A stretch of 27,840 nucleotides of DNA, taken from positions 1-27,840 of the forward strand of contig JAWXBO010000122.1 of NCBI GenBank assembly GCA_034440175.1. The letters are read 5' to 3'. This document shows positions 1 to 7,188 of this stretch, piece after piece. The position numbers were made by a program, and so were the translations under genes. Origin of the DNA: SZUA-430 sp034440175 (GTDB lineage Bacteria; Pseudomonadota; Alphaproteobacteria; Micropepsales; Micropepsaceae). A model generated the notes under the pieces. The model did no database searches. It was not told the DNA's origin and was given only the letters and a program-made list of their open reading frames with translations. Numbering within the stretch: position 1 is the stretch's first letter; every line of letters starts with the position of its first letter.

Positions 1-92
1 CAGGGGAAAGAAAGCCGGGACGAATCATGCCCCCAGACGAATCCAAAAATCGGCGGGCCGCAACAAGTTTTTCGGATTACCGCGGATTCAGG

Positions 93-127
93 GTATATGC
101 ACGTATGCATGCGTTTGTGTATACACA
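93..127. other. Alternating purine-pyrimidine tract with a 12-bp perfect palindrome
   Basis: Bases 93-114 alternate purine and pyrimidine without a break. Bases 116-127 (TGTGTATACACA) alternate too and form a perfect palindrome. The stretch 101-114 is also a near-palindrome centred on ATGCAT. It lies in the roughly 225-bp non-coding left edge, beyond the 3' end of the exporter gene. It could be an operator for a gene outside the window or simply a flexible, Z-DNA-prone sequence. I see no convincing gene in 1-225. Confidence 0.35.
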
Positions 128-225
128 GACCATCCGTCGGTTTTGCGCCAACCAAATAGTAAACAGCGCGGCGGCATTGGCGATGGCCTCACTGCCAGGG
201 TCGCGGCTGAACCAGGCCTAGTACA

Positions 226-1005
226 CTAGAGCAGTTTCAGCATGGCTGCGGCCTGATACGTGGCCAGCGTCAGCACCAGCAGCCCGACGGCAACGCCCAG
301 AGCTTTGCGCGGGATGACCGAGACATAGCGCCCGGCGATGGGGGCTGAGATCAAGCCGCCGACGATCAGGCCTGCGATGGCTGCAGCCTGATTGATGATG
401 AGCCCTGAGTCCTTCCAGTGGCCGGTGACGATGGTGGCGATCAGCGCCGTGCCAATGGCGACGGTGACGAAGAACTCCGAGGCATTGACCGAGCCGATGA
501 CGATGCGCGGTTCGCCGCCGCGGCCGATGAGGCTGGTGGTGACGATGGGGCCCCAGCCGCCGCCGCCGATGGCGTCAAGAAAGCCGCCGGTAAATCCCAG
601 CGGTGCAATGGTGCGCGAGGTGAACTTGACGCCGATCGGCTTGCGCAAAGTGCGCCACAGGATGACCACGCCCATCACCGCCAGATAGGCGATGATGAAG
701 GGCTTGATGATGTTGGCGTCAAACGAGGTCAGCACATAGGCGCCCAGCGCGCCGCCGACTGCCCCCGACAAAGCGAGGCGCCAGAACAGACCCCAGTCGA
801 CGTTGTTGTAGGAGGCGTGAGCGGCGCCAGAGGCGGCGGTGGTGAAGAATTTCGAGATGTGGACGCTGGCCGAGGCGTGGGCGGGCGACACGCCTGCCGC
901 CAACAAGAACGACGATGCGGTGATTCCATAGGCCATGCCCAACGCACCGTCCACGAATTGCGCGATCAGCCCCACCACCAGAAACAAGGCAAAGTCTTCA
1001 GCCAT
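226..1005 (-). CDS. TauE/SafE family sulfite/anion exporter permease
   Basis: This 259-residue protein is almost entirely hydrophobic, with about eight predicted membrane segments, the usual size for the TauE/SafE (DUF81) family of inner-membrane permeases. Two glycine-rich half-repeats are visible: an N-terminal one near residues 16-30 (FVDGALGMAYG) and an internal one near residues 140-152 (LDAIGGGGWGP), the typical paired signature of the family. Members export sulfite, sulfoacetate or related organic anions, but substrate cannot be read from sequence. The ATG at 1005 follows an AAGGA Shine-Dalgarno about 7 bases upstream. It is on the same strand as speE and about 126 bp downstream of it. 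A link to sulfur chemistry (SAM, methylthioadenosine) is possible but is only inference. Confidence 0.88.
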   Translation of the reverse strand: MAEDFALFLVVGLIAQFVDGALGMAYGITASSFLLAAGVSPAHASASVHISKFFTTAASGAAHASYNNVDWGLFWRLALSGAVGGALGAYVLTSFDANIIKPFIIAYLAVMGVVILWRTLRKPIGVKFTSRTIAPLGFTGGFLDAIGGGGWGPIVTTSLIGRGGEPRIVIGSVNASEFFVTVAIGTALIATIVTGHWKDSGLIINQAAAIAGLIVGGLISAPIAGRYVSVIPRKALGVAVGLLVLTLATYQAAAMLKLL

Positions 1006-1131
1006 AGGGGTCCTTCATAGGGGATCGGACCGCCTTCAGCTACCAAGCTGTCCTAGAATCAGCGCAACCCTAAGGATTGCCGCCACTTCTTATAGGACGA
1101 ACCGGGCACAGGACAGTTTTGTTCAGAGAAT

Positions 1132-1995
1132 TTACGCCTTAACCAACCGCTCCATCCACGCCGGCAGCGCGAAGGCCGCGCGGTGGATGGCTGGTGTGTA
1201 GTAATCGGTCTTCAAACGCGCCGCCGCAAACGCCGTCTCCAAGCCCGTCCACTTCGCCGGATCACCCAGCACCGCATCCTGGCTGACCCAGGTCAGCGCC
1301 ATGAAGCCGCCGATATAGCTGGGCACCACAGCCACATAGACGCCGCAGTAGCGGAACGTGCGCTGCATTTGCTTCAGTGTGTCAGTTAGCTCTTCAGGCT
1401 GGAAAAACGGCACGCCATTTTGGAACACCGCAAACCCGCCCGGTGCCAACGCTTCCGACACGCGCTTATAGAAATTGTCGCCGAACAGGACTTCAGCCGG
1501 ACCCACAGGATCGGGCCTGTCGGCGATGATCAGGTCGAAGCGGTGACTATTCTGCTTGTCGGCCAAGAAGACGAAGGCGTCCTCAATCTGGATGCTGAGT
1601 CGCTTGTCAGAGAAGGCAGCCGCATTGACTTCGCTCAAATGGCGCCGCGACAAATCGACCACCCGTTCGTCAATTTCGACGTTGAAAACACTTTGAACGC
1701 CGCTGTGCTTAAGCGCTTCTTCGGCGATTGCCAGGTCGCCACCGCCGACGATCATGACTTCACGCACCTGCCCGTGTTCAAGCATGGGAACATGCGTCAA
1801 CATTTCCGAGTAACCACATTCGTCGCGCGTCGTCAGCTGCACGATGTCGTCAAGCACGAGCACGCGTCCGTTGCGTTGTGAATCGAAGATCTTGATGCTC
1901 TGAAACTGGCTTTTTTCCTCGACAATTGGCGCACCGGCTAGTTCGATCGTCTGCGCGTATCCAGGGTGCAATTTCTCCAAAAATGCGTTCGCCAT
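1132..1995 (-). CDS. speE: Spermidine synthase-like aminopropyltransferase
   Basis: The 287-residue product has the layout of polyamine aminopropyltransferases. There is an N-terminal beta domain, then a Rossmann methyltransferase-like domain with GGGD at 84-87, VEID at 106-109 (nucleoside ribose), an ED pair at 138-139 and ADRPDPVGP at 158-166. D159 matches the E. coli SpeE catalytic Asp of its DCTDP motif. The family transfers aminopropyl from decarboxylated SAM to putrescine, releasing methylthioadenosine. Differences from E. coli are GGGDLA in place of GGGDGA, EEALKH in place of REVTRH, and YSE in place of YHE near residue 62, so substrate preference may differ. I chose the ATG at 1995 because a GGAG sits about 10 bases upstream. 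A longer frame to 2067 has no family similarity at its start. speD is divergent, 334 bp away, and supplies the co-substrate. Confidence 0.9.
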   Translation of the reverse strand: MANAFLEKLHPGYAQTIELAGAPIVEEKSQFQSIKIFDSQRNGRVLVLDDIVQLTTRDECGYSEMLTHVPMLEHGQVREVMIVGGGDLAIAEEALKHSGVQSVFNVEIDERVVDLSRRHLSEVNAAAFSDKRLSIQIEDAFVFLADKQNSHRFDLIIADRPDPVGPAEVLFGDNFYKRVSEALAPGGFAVFQNGVPFFQPEELTDTLKQMQRTFRYCGVYVAVVPSYIGGFMALTWVSQDAVLGDPAKWTGLETAFAAARLKTDYYTPAIHRAAFALPAWMERLVKA

Positions 1996-2186
1996 CGAGG
2001 TGCGCTCCGGGTTCAAGAGAGATAGTAAAGAGGAGTGGCAGCGGTAGAAAAAATTTCGCCGCTGCAAAAGGTTTAATCGCGCGTCGTATAGGTGCAGCGA
2101 CTCGCCCGCGCAATGTCATAGTTCGCCAACCGTCACATCCCGTGCACACTTCCAACATAAATTATTCGTCACGGAACCAAAAATAC

Positions 2187-2214
2187 TTGCATGGGGGCCG
2201 GGCGTACATATATT
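2187..2214 (+). promoter_or_regulatory. Candidate sigma-70-type promoter for speD
   Basis: TTGCAT at 2187-2192 and TATATT at 2209-2214 are separated by 16 bases. The -10 box matches the consensus at five of six positions, the -35 box only at three. Transcription from about 2221 would give a leader of roughly 110 nt before the speD ATG. Confidence 0.35.
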
Positions 2215-2261
2215 CCCCTCCCTCCGCAGTTCAGGTCTGAATCACCTAGAGGCGGCTACGC

Positions 2262-2278
2262 AGTGCGAGTTCCGCACT
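2262..2278 (+). other. Hairpin in the speD leader
   Basis: AGTGCG at 2262-2267 and CGCACT at 2273-2278 pair perfectly around a 5-nt loop. A run of six T lies at 2290-2295, too far from the stem for a classical terminator. It would sit inside the leader produced by the candidate upstream promoter. A regulatory role is possible but unproven. Confidence 0.3.
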
Positions 2279-2329
2279 ACATGGTCATTTTTTGGTGCAA
2301 CGCTCTTTTGTTGAGATAGGCGAACCGGT

Positions 2330-2827
2330 ATGGCTTTACCTGCACGCAAGAGAACGGCTGTCGAAGTAACGCAGTTCCCTGTGAACCGCGCCAGGCCGAA
2401 GTCCGTTACAGTTTCGGTTTCAACTCCTGATCCCCAAGGGGAAGCGGACGAGGATCGCAAAGACTTTTTTATCACTCGCAACGGCGTTACGTTTGCGGGC
2501 AGTCACCTCATTATCGACCTTTGGGGCGCGCAAGATCTGGATGATGAGTCCAAAATCGAGCAAGCCATGAAGGACGCTGTGACGGCTGCCGGAGCAACGC
2601 TGTTACACATCCATCTGCATAAATTCACGCCAAACGGCGGGGTGTCGGGCGTGGCTGTCCTCGCGGAAAGCCATATCTCGGTGCACACTTGGCCGGAAAG
2701 AGGCTTTGCTGCATTTGACGTGTTCATGTGTGGCGCGGCTGAACCCAGCAAGGCGATTGCTGTGCTGGAGGCCGCCTTCCGGCCCTCCCGCGTTGTCGTG
2801 GGTGAGCACAAGCGCGGGACGAATTAA
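2330..2827 (+). CDS. speD: S-adenosylmethionine decarboxylase proenzyme (class 1B)
   Basis: This pyruvoyl enzyme makes decarboxylated SAM, the aminopropyl donor for SpeE. The signature ESHISVHTWPERG is at residues 113-125. Self-cleavage is expected between E113 and S114, the Ser becoming the pyruvoyl group. H119 and C134 (in DVFMCG) fall at the same spacing as the catalytic His68 and Cys83 of the Thermotoga enzyme. All three key residues are therefore present. At 165 residues it is longer than the usual 115-130. The extra part is a polar N-terminal tail of about 45 residues rich in charged and Pro residues. The ATG at 2330 is the only Met before the conserved domain. The gene is divergent from speE and ends just before a strong terminator. 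Confidence 0.94.
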   Translation: MALPARKRTAVEVTQFPVNRARPKSVTVSVSTPDPQGEADEDRKDFFITRNGVTFAGSHLIIDLWGAQDLDDESKIEQAMKDAVTAAGATLLHIHLHKFTPNGGVSGVAVLAESHISVHTWPERGFAAFDVFMCGAAEPSKAIAVLEAAFRPSRVVVGEHKRGTN

Positions 2828-2857
2828 CGGCACGCGTTCAAGCCGTTTTGATTTTTC

Positions 2858-2891
2858 AACCGCACGGCTTCACCGCCGGGCGGTTTTTTTT
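2858..2891 (+). terminator. Rho-independent terminator after speD
   Basis: AACCGC-A-CGGC (2858-2868) pairs with GCCG-G-GCGGTT (2875-2885) around a 6-nt loop, with one A/G mismatch. T continues from 2884 to 2891. It starts 31 bases after the speD stop and separates speD from the flavoprotein operon. Confidence 0.9.
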
Positions 2892-2946
2892 GATGCGAGG
2901 CGCTGTTAAGTATAGCTTCGCCGTTTAGCGAACCATCAGCTTGGGC

Positions 2947-2973
2947 TTTACAGTACGAACTAACCCGTAGATT
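2947..2973 (+). promoter_or_regulatory. Weak candidate promoter for the flavoprotein/GcvT operon
   Basis: TTTACA at 2947-2952 (five of six against TTGACA) is followed 15 bases later by TAGATT at 2968-2973 (four of six). The spacing is short, so this is tentative. A promoter is expected in 2892-3027 because a strong terminator lies just upstream. Confidence 0.2.
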
Positions 2974-3027
2974 GAATCGGGGCGGCTTTATTTCTCCCGA
3001 GGTCTTAAGTCAGGGTGCGAACCACGA

Positions 3028-4506
3028 ATGGCGATTGATCGCCTCGATGCCATTATTATTGGTGCGAATGTCGAGGGGCTGTTTGCGGCCGTGGAGCTCG
3101 CGCGCGCCGGACGCCAGATCGCCGTCCTGGAACGTCACCCCATCGAAGCAGCCGCGGGCGAAGGCCGTGATGCCGTCGTGAGCGTGGCGGCCGTCCGGGA
3201 ACTCAACCTGTCGCAGCATGGTTTACGGCTTGCTTCAGCGCCGGCAGTTGTTGGCGTGACCAGCGATCAGGCGCTGATCCTGTGGCCCGATACACAGGCG
3301 GCCCAGGCAAGTATTGCCACTGTGTCGCCGCATGACGCCGATGCGTTTGAGAATTTTCGTGCACGAATTGGCAGGGCGGTCAGATCGAAATCATCTGCCG
3401 GCATGCATTCGCTCACCGCTTGGCTGCTCTCGGCAAATACGCTCGACGAACCGCCACCTGAACACATACTATTTCGTGCGGCGCCGCTCGCCAGATGGCT
3501 CAACGAGTTTTTCGACAGCGAAGTGTTGAAAGGAATGTTGGCGCAAGGGGCCCTGATGGGTACGGCCGTTTCACCCCACGCGCCGGGATCAGCCGTTCTT
3601 TTGGCGCGCCAAACTGGTTTTGCCGGCGATGACACGAGCCGCTTCGTGGCGGGCGGCGATTTGGAACTCAGACGCGCACTGCTGGCCACGCTGAAGTTTT
3701 ACAATAACGCCGATATTCATTTTGGCGCAGACGTCAGCGAGATCGTGGCCGAACGCGAGGCGGTGTATTCCGTACGCCTGACCGGCGGTGCAGTATTCGC
3801 CGGTTCAGCGGTCATTTCAACGCTTGGCCGGGAGCGAACGGGTGACCTGCTGGCGGGCGGACGCCAGGCGGCTGGGAATGTCTTGCCGTTGCAAGGGGCT
3901 GTGAAGCCCGCGCAAGTCAAGTTTACGGTAGTCTCCGCCCCTAAGCTTCCCGGAGTAGACGCTGCCACAGTGGCGTCTGGGGCCATTGTGCGGCTGAATC
4001 CGGATATTGAGCGCCTGACCCGGGCCCACGGAGCTTTCCGAGCCCACCAAGTTCCGCAAGAACCCTGCCTTGAGTTCAGAGTGATCCCCCGGCAAATCGC
4101 TGACGGCATTCAACGCTGGGAGGTGTTCGTATCCGAACTTTTTATCCCTGCCGAAACCAGCGAAGGCTCGTGGTCCGGCAATCGTCGTGAACGTTTGGTC
4201 GCCCACTGTATGAACGCAGTCGAGGCTCTGGCGCCTGGATTTTCTGCTTCGGTCGAAGCGGCCGTACTTTCACACCCAAAAGAAACGCAAACGGTTATGG
4301 ACGCCAAGCGCCGCGGGCAGGGCGGTTCCAACCTACAACCCGAATCAGCCACCGTTCCATTGGCAGCGCCGTCCATTGCGGACTCCATCTTGAAGGGTCT
4401 GATTGCAATAGATACCAGCATGTTCGAACCTGCAGGCGAAGGTGGTTTGTTGGCCGCACATAGCATTGGACTGAACAAGCGGGCAAAGGGCCAAGCTGAT
4501 GCGTAG
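3028..4506 (+). CDS. FAD-dependent oxidoreductase-like protein with degenerate FAD motifs (phytoene dehydrogenase-like)
   Basis: The 492-residue protein has the fold order of the CrtI/PYROXD2-like family, starting with a Rossmann beta-alpha-beta unit ending in an acidic residue (LERH, near 34-37). The family's dinucleotide motif GxGxxG appears as GANVEG at 12-17, the second Gly replaced by Asn. The usual C-terminal FAD motif (CGAGTHPGGG type) is absent; the equivalent stretch reads IDTSMFEPAGEGG. FAD binding may thus be weak or lost, and the protein may be a structural partner of the intact flavoprotein that follows. The genes overlap by 8 bp, which suggests translational coupling and a complex. 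The ATG at 3028 has an AGGGTG about 10 bases upstream. The substrate is unknown. The neighbouring polyamine genes suggest an amine, but this is inference. Confidence 0.8.
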   Translation: MAIDRLDAIIIGANVEGLFAAVELARAGRQIAVLERHPIEAAAGEGRDAVVSVAAVRELNLSQHGLRLASAPAVVGVTSDQALILWPDTQAAQASIATVSPHDADAFENFRARIGRAVRSKSSAGMHSLTAWLLSANTLDEPPPEHILFRAAPLARWLNEFFDSEVLKGMLAQGALMGTAVSPHAPGSAVLLARQTGFAGDDTSRFVAGGDLELRRALLATLKFYNNADIHFGADVSEIVAEREAVYSVRLTGGAVFAGSAVISTLGRERTGDLLAGGRQAAGNVLPLQGAVKPAQVKFTVVSAPKLPGVDAATVASGAIVRLNPDIERLTRAHGAFRAHQVPQEPCLEFRVIPRQIADGIQRWEVFVSELFIPAETSEGSWSGNRRERLVAHCMNAVEALAPGFSASVEAAVLSHPKETQTVMDAKRRGQGGSNLQPESATVPLAAPSIADSILKGLIAIDTSMFEPAGEGGLLAAHSIGLNKRAKGQADA

Positions 4507-6088
4507 CGCCGCGCCCGGCATGGACTTTGACATCATCGTCATTGGAGGCGGCGTCAACGGGCTTGTCTGTGCCACGTTGCTGGCGCAAGCAAAGCGCCGG
4601 GTTGTCGTGCTCGAAGCGCGAGACCGCATTGGCGGTATGTGCGTTTCTGGCGACATCAGTGTGGGTCATCGTGTGTCAACCATTGCTCACCTGGTGGGAC
4701 CGTTCGATCCTGCAGTCTTGAAGGCGCTGCGTCTGCAGAAGCATGGTCTGCAGTTCACGGCAAAAAAAATCGACAGCGTCGCCCTGTCGCCTGATGGTCG
4801 TCACATCGTGCTAGGTGACGATTTGCGTCACACCGCCCAATCGCTTTCCGCTCATTCACCGGCCGATGCCAAGGCTTGGCCGCCATTCGAGACCAAGTTG
4901 CGCCGCGCCGCTCAGCACTTGCATCGTTGGTTGCACGAACCGCCGGGCGGCGCATTCGAGCATTCTGCGCGGGGCGGATTCTTCTCTGGCCGCAATTCTG
5001 CCCGCTCCGCCTCAGGCTTTGACGCGGATTTCGCGGCGGCGCTGGACCGGTCTATTGCCGAGTTGCTGGACCACGAATTTGCAACGCCACTGCTAAAAGG
5101 CGCGGTCGCGTTCGATGCCATCATCGGCAGCGCGCTGCCGCCACGCGCTATGGGAACGGCATTCCTCGCGGTGCTGCGCCGGGCGATGGAGGTGCAAAAC
5201 ACCGACGGACACGCCCATCCGCAAGGCGGGGCAGGGGCCCTGATCGCGGCTCTGGCACGGGCCGCCGAAGCCGCTGGCGTGCAGACGAAGATCAACGCGC
5301 GCGTCAATCATTTTCTCTTTGATAAGGGGCATATTGCCGGCGTCGAAATAACCAGTGGTGAAGCCGTTTATGCGCCCACCATTGTCTCCAGCCTCGATCC
5401 TGTAACGACATTGCTCGCGCTGGGAGCTGAACGCGAACTGCCGCTGGGCCTGAAGCGGAAACTCAAAGGATTTCGCCATCAAGGCTGCCTCGCGAAAGTC
5501 AATCTGGCGCTCGGCGCCATGCCCACGTTCAAAGGTTTGGACAAGCGCCACCTGAAGGACCGGTTGATCATCTGCCCAAGCTTGGGTCACCTTGAACGGT
5601 CCTTCGCTTCCTACGAACAGGGCGGATTCTCATCGGACGTCGCGATGGAGATCACCATCCCCTCGACCCACGACACCACACTGACCAGTTCAGGGCATCA
5701 TGTGCTGTCGGCAACCGTGTTCTACCTGCCCTCAATTCTTGCCACAGGGTCTTGGGACACGGGTAAGGCTGATCTCGTCGGCATGATAGGCGCAACCTTA
5801 CGCCAATACGCCCCGGACTTGCCCGATCTCGTACTGGCGGCAGACGTCTACACGCCTGCCGACATTGACGTGATTGCAGGTGGCACCGGTGGCCATTGGC
5901 ATGGCGGCGATCTCTCTCTCGACCAGCTTGGACCGCTTCGACCGGCCGCTGGCCTCAGCCGTTACGCAACACCCGTTGCCGGCCTTTTCCTCTGCGGTGC
6001 GGGCACACACCCGTGCGGCGGTGTCACCGGAATCAATGCCCGCCTTGGTGCAGAAGCGGTGTTGGCACATGTGGGGGCCAGACCGTGA
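4499..6088 (+). CDS. FAD-dependent oxidoreductase, phytoene dehydrogenase/PYROXD2-like
   Basis: This 529-residue flavoprotein keeps the family signatures. GGGVNG is at 16-21, the ribose-binding Glu is in VLEARDRIGG (37-46), and the C-terminal FAD motif CGAGTHPCGG is at 499-508, preceded by a GGHWHGGDLSLDQ element typical of PYROXD2-like proteins. It is probably the catalytic partner of the degenerate paralogue just upstream. Family members oxidise or desaturate C-C or C-N bonds in varied substrates, so the reaction cannot be named. The ATG at 4499 has AAAGGG upstream and overlaps the previous stop. An internal ATG at 4520 lacks a ribosome-binding site. It is followed with a GTGA overlap by a GcvT-fold gene, an arrangement that recalls sarcosine- or dimethylglycine-oxidising systems, where an amine-oxidising flavin domain hands a one-carbon unit to a folate domain. 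Confidence 0.87.
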   Translation: MRSAAPGMDFDIIVIGGGVNGLVCATLLAQAKRRVVVLEARDRIGGMCVSGDISVGHRVSTIAHLVGPFDPAVLKALRLQKHGLQFTAKKIDSVALSPDGRHIVLGDDLRHTAQSLSAHSPADAKAWPPFETKLRRAAQHLHRWLHEPPGGAFEHSARGGFFSGRNSARSASGFDADFAAALDRSIAELLDHEFATPLLKGAVAFDAIIGSALPPRAMGTAFLAVLRRAMEVQNTDGHAHPQGGAGALIAALARAAEAAGVQTKINARVNHFLFDKGHIAGVEITSGEAVYAPTIVSSLDPVTTLLALGAERELPLGLKRKLKGFRHQGCLAKVNLALGAMPTFKGLDKRHLKDRLIICPSLGHLERSFASYEQGGFSSDVAMEITIPSTHDTTLTSSGHHVLSATVFYLPSILATGSWDTGKADLVGMIGATLRQYAPDLPDLVLAADVYTPADIDVIAGGTGGHWHGGDLSLDQLGPLRPAAGLSRYATPVAGLFLCGAGTHPCGGVTGINARLGAEAVLAHVGARP

Positions 6089-7188
6089 CCGATCTGACGA
6101 CAAGGGCCCAGACGCCAACCCCGCTTCACGCACGAACAGCGGAACTTTGCGCAACGAACTCATGGGCGGCACAGCATGGCTTCACGGTGCCCAATGTGTA
6201 TTCCAGCGAACGGGAAGAGCTGGAGGCGCTGGCTTCGCGCGTCGTTCTCAGCGATCTGTCTGCCCGCCAGTGCTGGACCTTTGACGGCCCGGACGCCGGC
6301 ATCTATTTAAGTTTCGCCACCATCACAGACGTTACCACGCTTGAGCCCGGGCAAACCACGCGCACGCTGTGGTGTGATGATCAGGGCAACGCCCGGGGCG
6401 ACGGTACCATCGTTCGCTTCGGCAAGGACCAATTCGAACTGACAACCAGCGTGCGCGATTTTGCCTGGATGCTGGACGGAACGCTGGGCTTCGAAGTCAA
6501 GGTTGGCAATGCAACAGGCACGCGCGCCGTCATTGGCGTCAAAGGCCGGCTCGCCTCCAGCCTGTTGTCGGTCGCGGGATTTACCGGCGCCCCTTCCAAC
6601 AAAGGCGAAGTCGTGCAGCCCACATGGCGCCCGGCGCAAATTGCGTTGATGCGCGATGCAACGGGTGAAGGCTACGAATTATGGACGCAAGCCGATGACG
6701 GCGTCGTCGTCTGGGATCGCTTGTGGCGATCGGGCGCGGGCTTGGGCGTGTCGCCCATGGGGGCTGCGGCCCTTGAAATGCAACGTATAGAAAACGCAAG
6801 TCCCATTGCCGGAATCGACTGGTGGCCCGCACAGCTGTCCCCTGATCTCAGAGATTGCCGCAGCCCGCTGGATTTGGGGTTCACTCCGGATCGGCTGCGC
6901 TGCTTCAATGGCGCGGACCGGGTCGCGCGCGCGGTCAGGTCAATGCGGCTGGTGCAAGTGTGCGCCGATGAAGCGATGATTTTGGGTGGGCTCACCGCAC
7001 GCGGCGCACCGGCCGGCACTGTGACCTCTCAAACCTGGTCCGAAAGCCGGTCGCGTGCATTTGCGTTGGCCTGGATCAAGGAAGACGCAGCCAAACCCGG
7101 CACCCAGCTCATGACCAGCGGTTCGCGGGGCCCTGTGCGCGCAGAAATTATTCGCGACGCATTTTCCAAGCTGCCGGGGCTCGTCTAG
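6085..7188 (+). CDS. GcvT-fold aminomethyltransferase-like protein
   Basis: The 367-residue protein has the aminomethyltransferase/GcvT layout. An N-terminal segment VVLSDLSARQCWTFDGPDA (53-71) corresponds to the GcvT 'D-S...GPDA' element, and a later segment GVSPMGAAALEMQRIE resembles the conserved C-terminal part. GcvT proteins bind tetrahydrofolate and accept one-carbon units released from amines. The usual Asp-Asp pair of the folate site reads D106-G107 here, so normal T-protein chemistry is uncertain. I chose the GTG at 6085 because it overlaps the previous stop (GTGA) and has a GGGGG purine run upstream. The open frame extends back to 5896, but that part is antiparallel coding inside the flavoprotein gene. 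It could act with the flavoproteins on a methylated or aminoalkyl amine, or be a YgfZ-like folate protein. The stop overlaps the convergent mtnC stop. Confidence 0.78.
   Translation: MTDLTTRAQTPTPLHARTAELCATNSWAAQHGFTVPNVYSSEREELEALASRVVLSDLSARQCWTFDGPDAGIYLSFATITDVTTLEPGQTTRTLWCDDQGNARGDGTIVRFGKDQFELTTSVRDFAWMLDGTLGFEVKVGNATGTRAVIGVKGRLASSLLSVAGFTGAPSNKGEVVQPTWRPAQIALMRDATGEGYELWTQADDGVVVWDRLWRSGAGLGVSPMGAAALEMQRIENASPIAGIDWWPAQLSPDLRDCRSPLDLGFTPDRLRCFNGADRVARAVRSMRLVQVCADEAMILGGLTARGAPAGTVTSQTWSESRSRAFALAWIKEDAAKPGTQLMTSGSRGPVRAEIIRDAFSKLPGLV

Larger units (their letters stand above)
1996..2329. promoter_or_regulatory. Divergent speE/speD intergenic region
   Basis: This stretch separates two divergent polyamine genes and holds no supportable gene. 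It has an AT-rich core near 2150-2215, a candidate + strand promoter and a hairpin in the speD leader, both listed separately. I saw no clear known riboswitch fold. It must hold the speE promoter too, but I cannot place that one. Confidence 0.6.

Noticed and set aside
27..221. 64-codon open frame on the plus strand
   Set aside because: No family resemblance, no clear ribosome-binding site, and it runs through the palindromic patch. It looks like chance.
418..1020. 200-codon open frame antisense to the TauE-like gene
   Set aside because: Composition is Asp/Gly/Arg/Ala-rich as expected for a shadow of a membrane-protein gene; no motif or start signal.
2215..2329. SAM riboswitch before speD
   Set aside because: Only one simple hairpin is visible; I could not find the conserved core of any SAM riboswitch class by eye.
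5896..6084. N-terminal extension of the GcvT-like protein
   Set aside because: This part overlaps the intact C-terminus of the flavoprotein, including its CGAGTHPCGG motif, and is Arg/Cys/Pro-rich noise.
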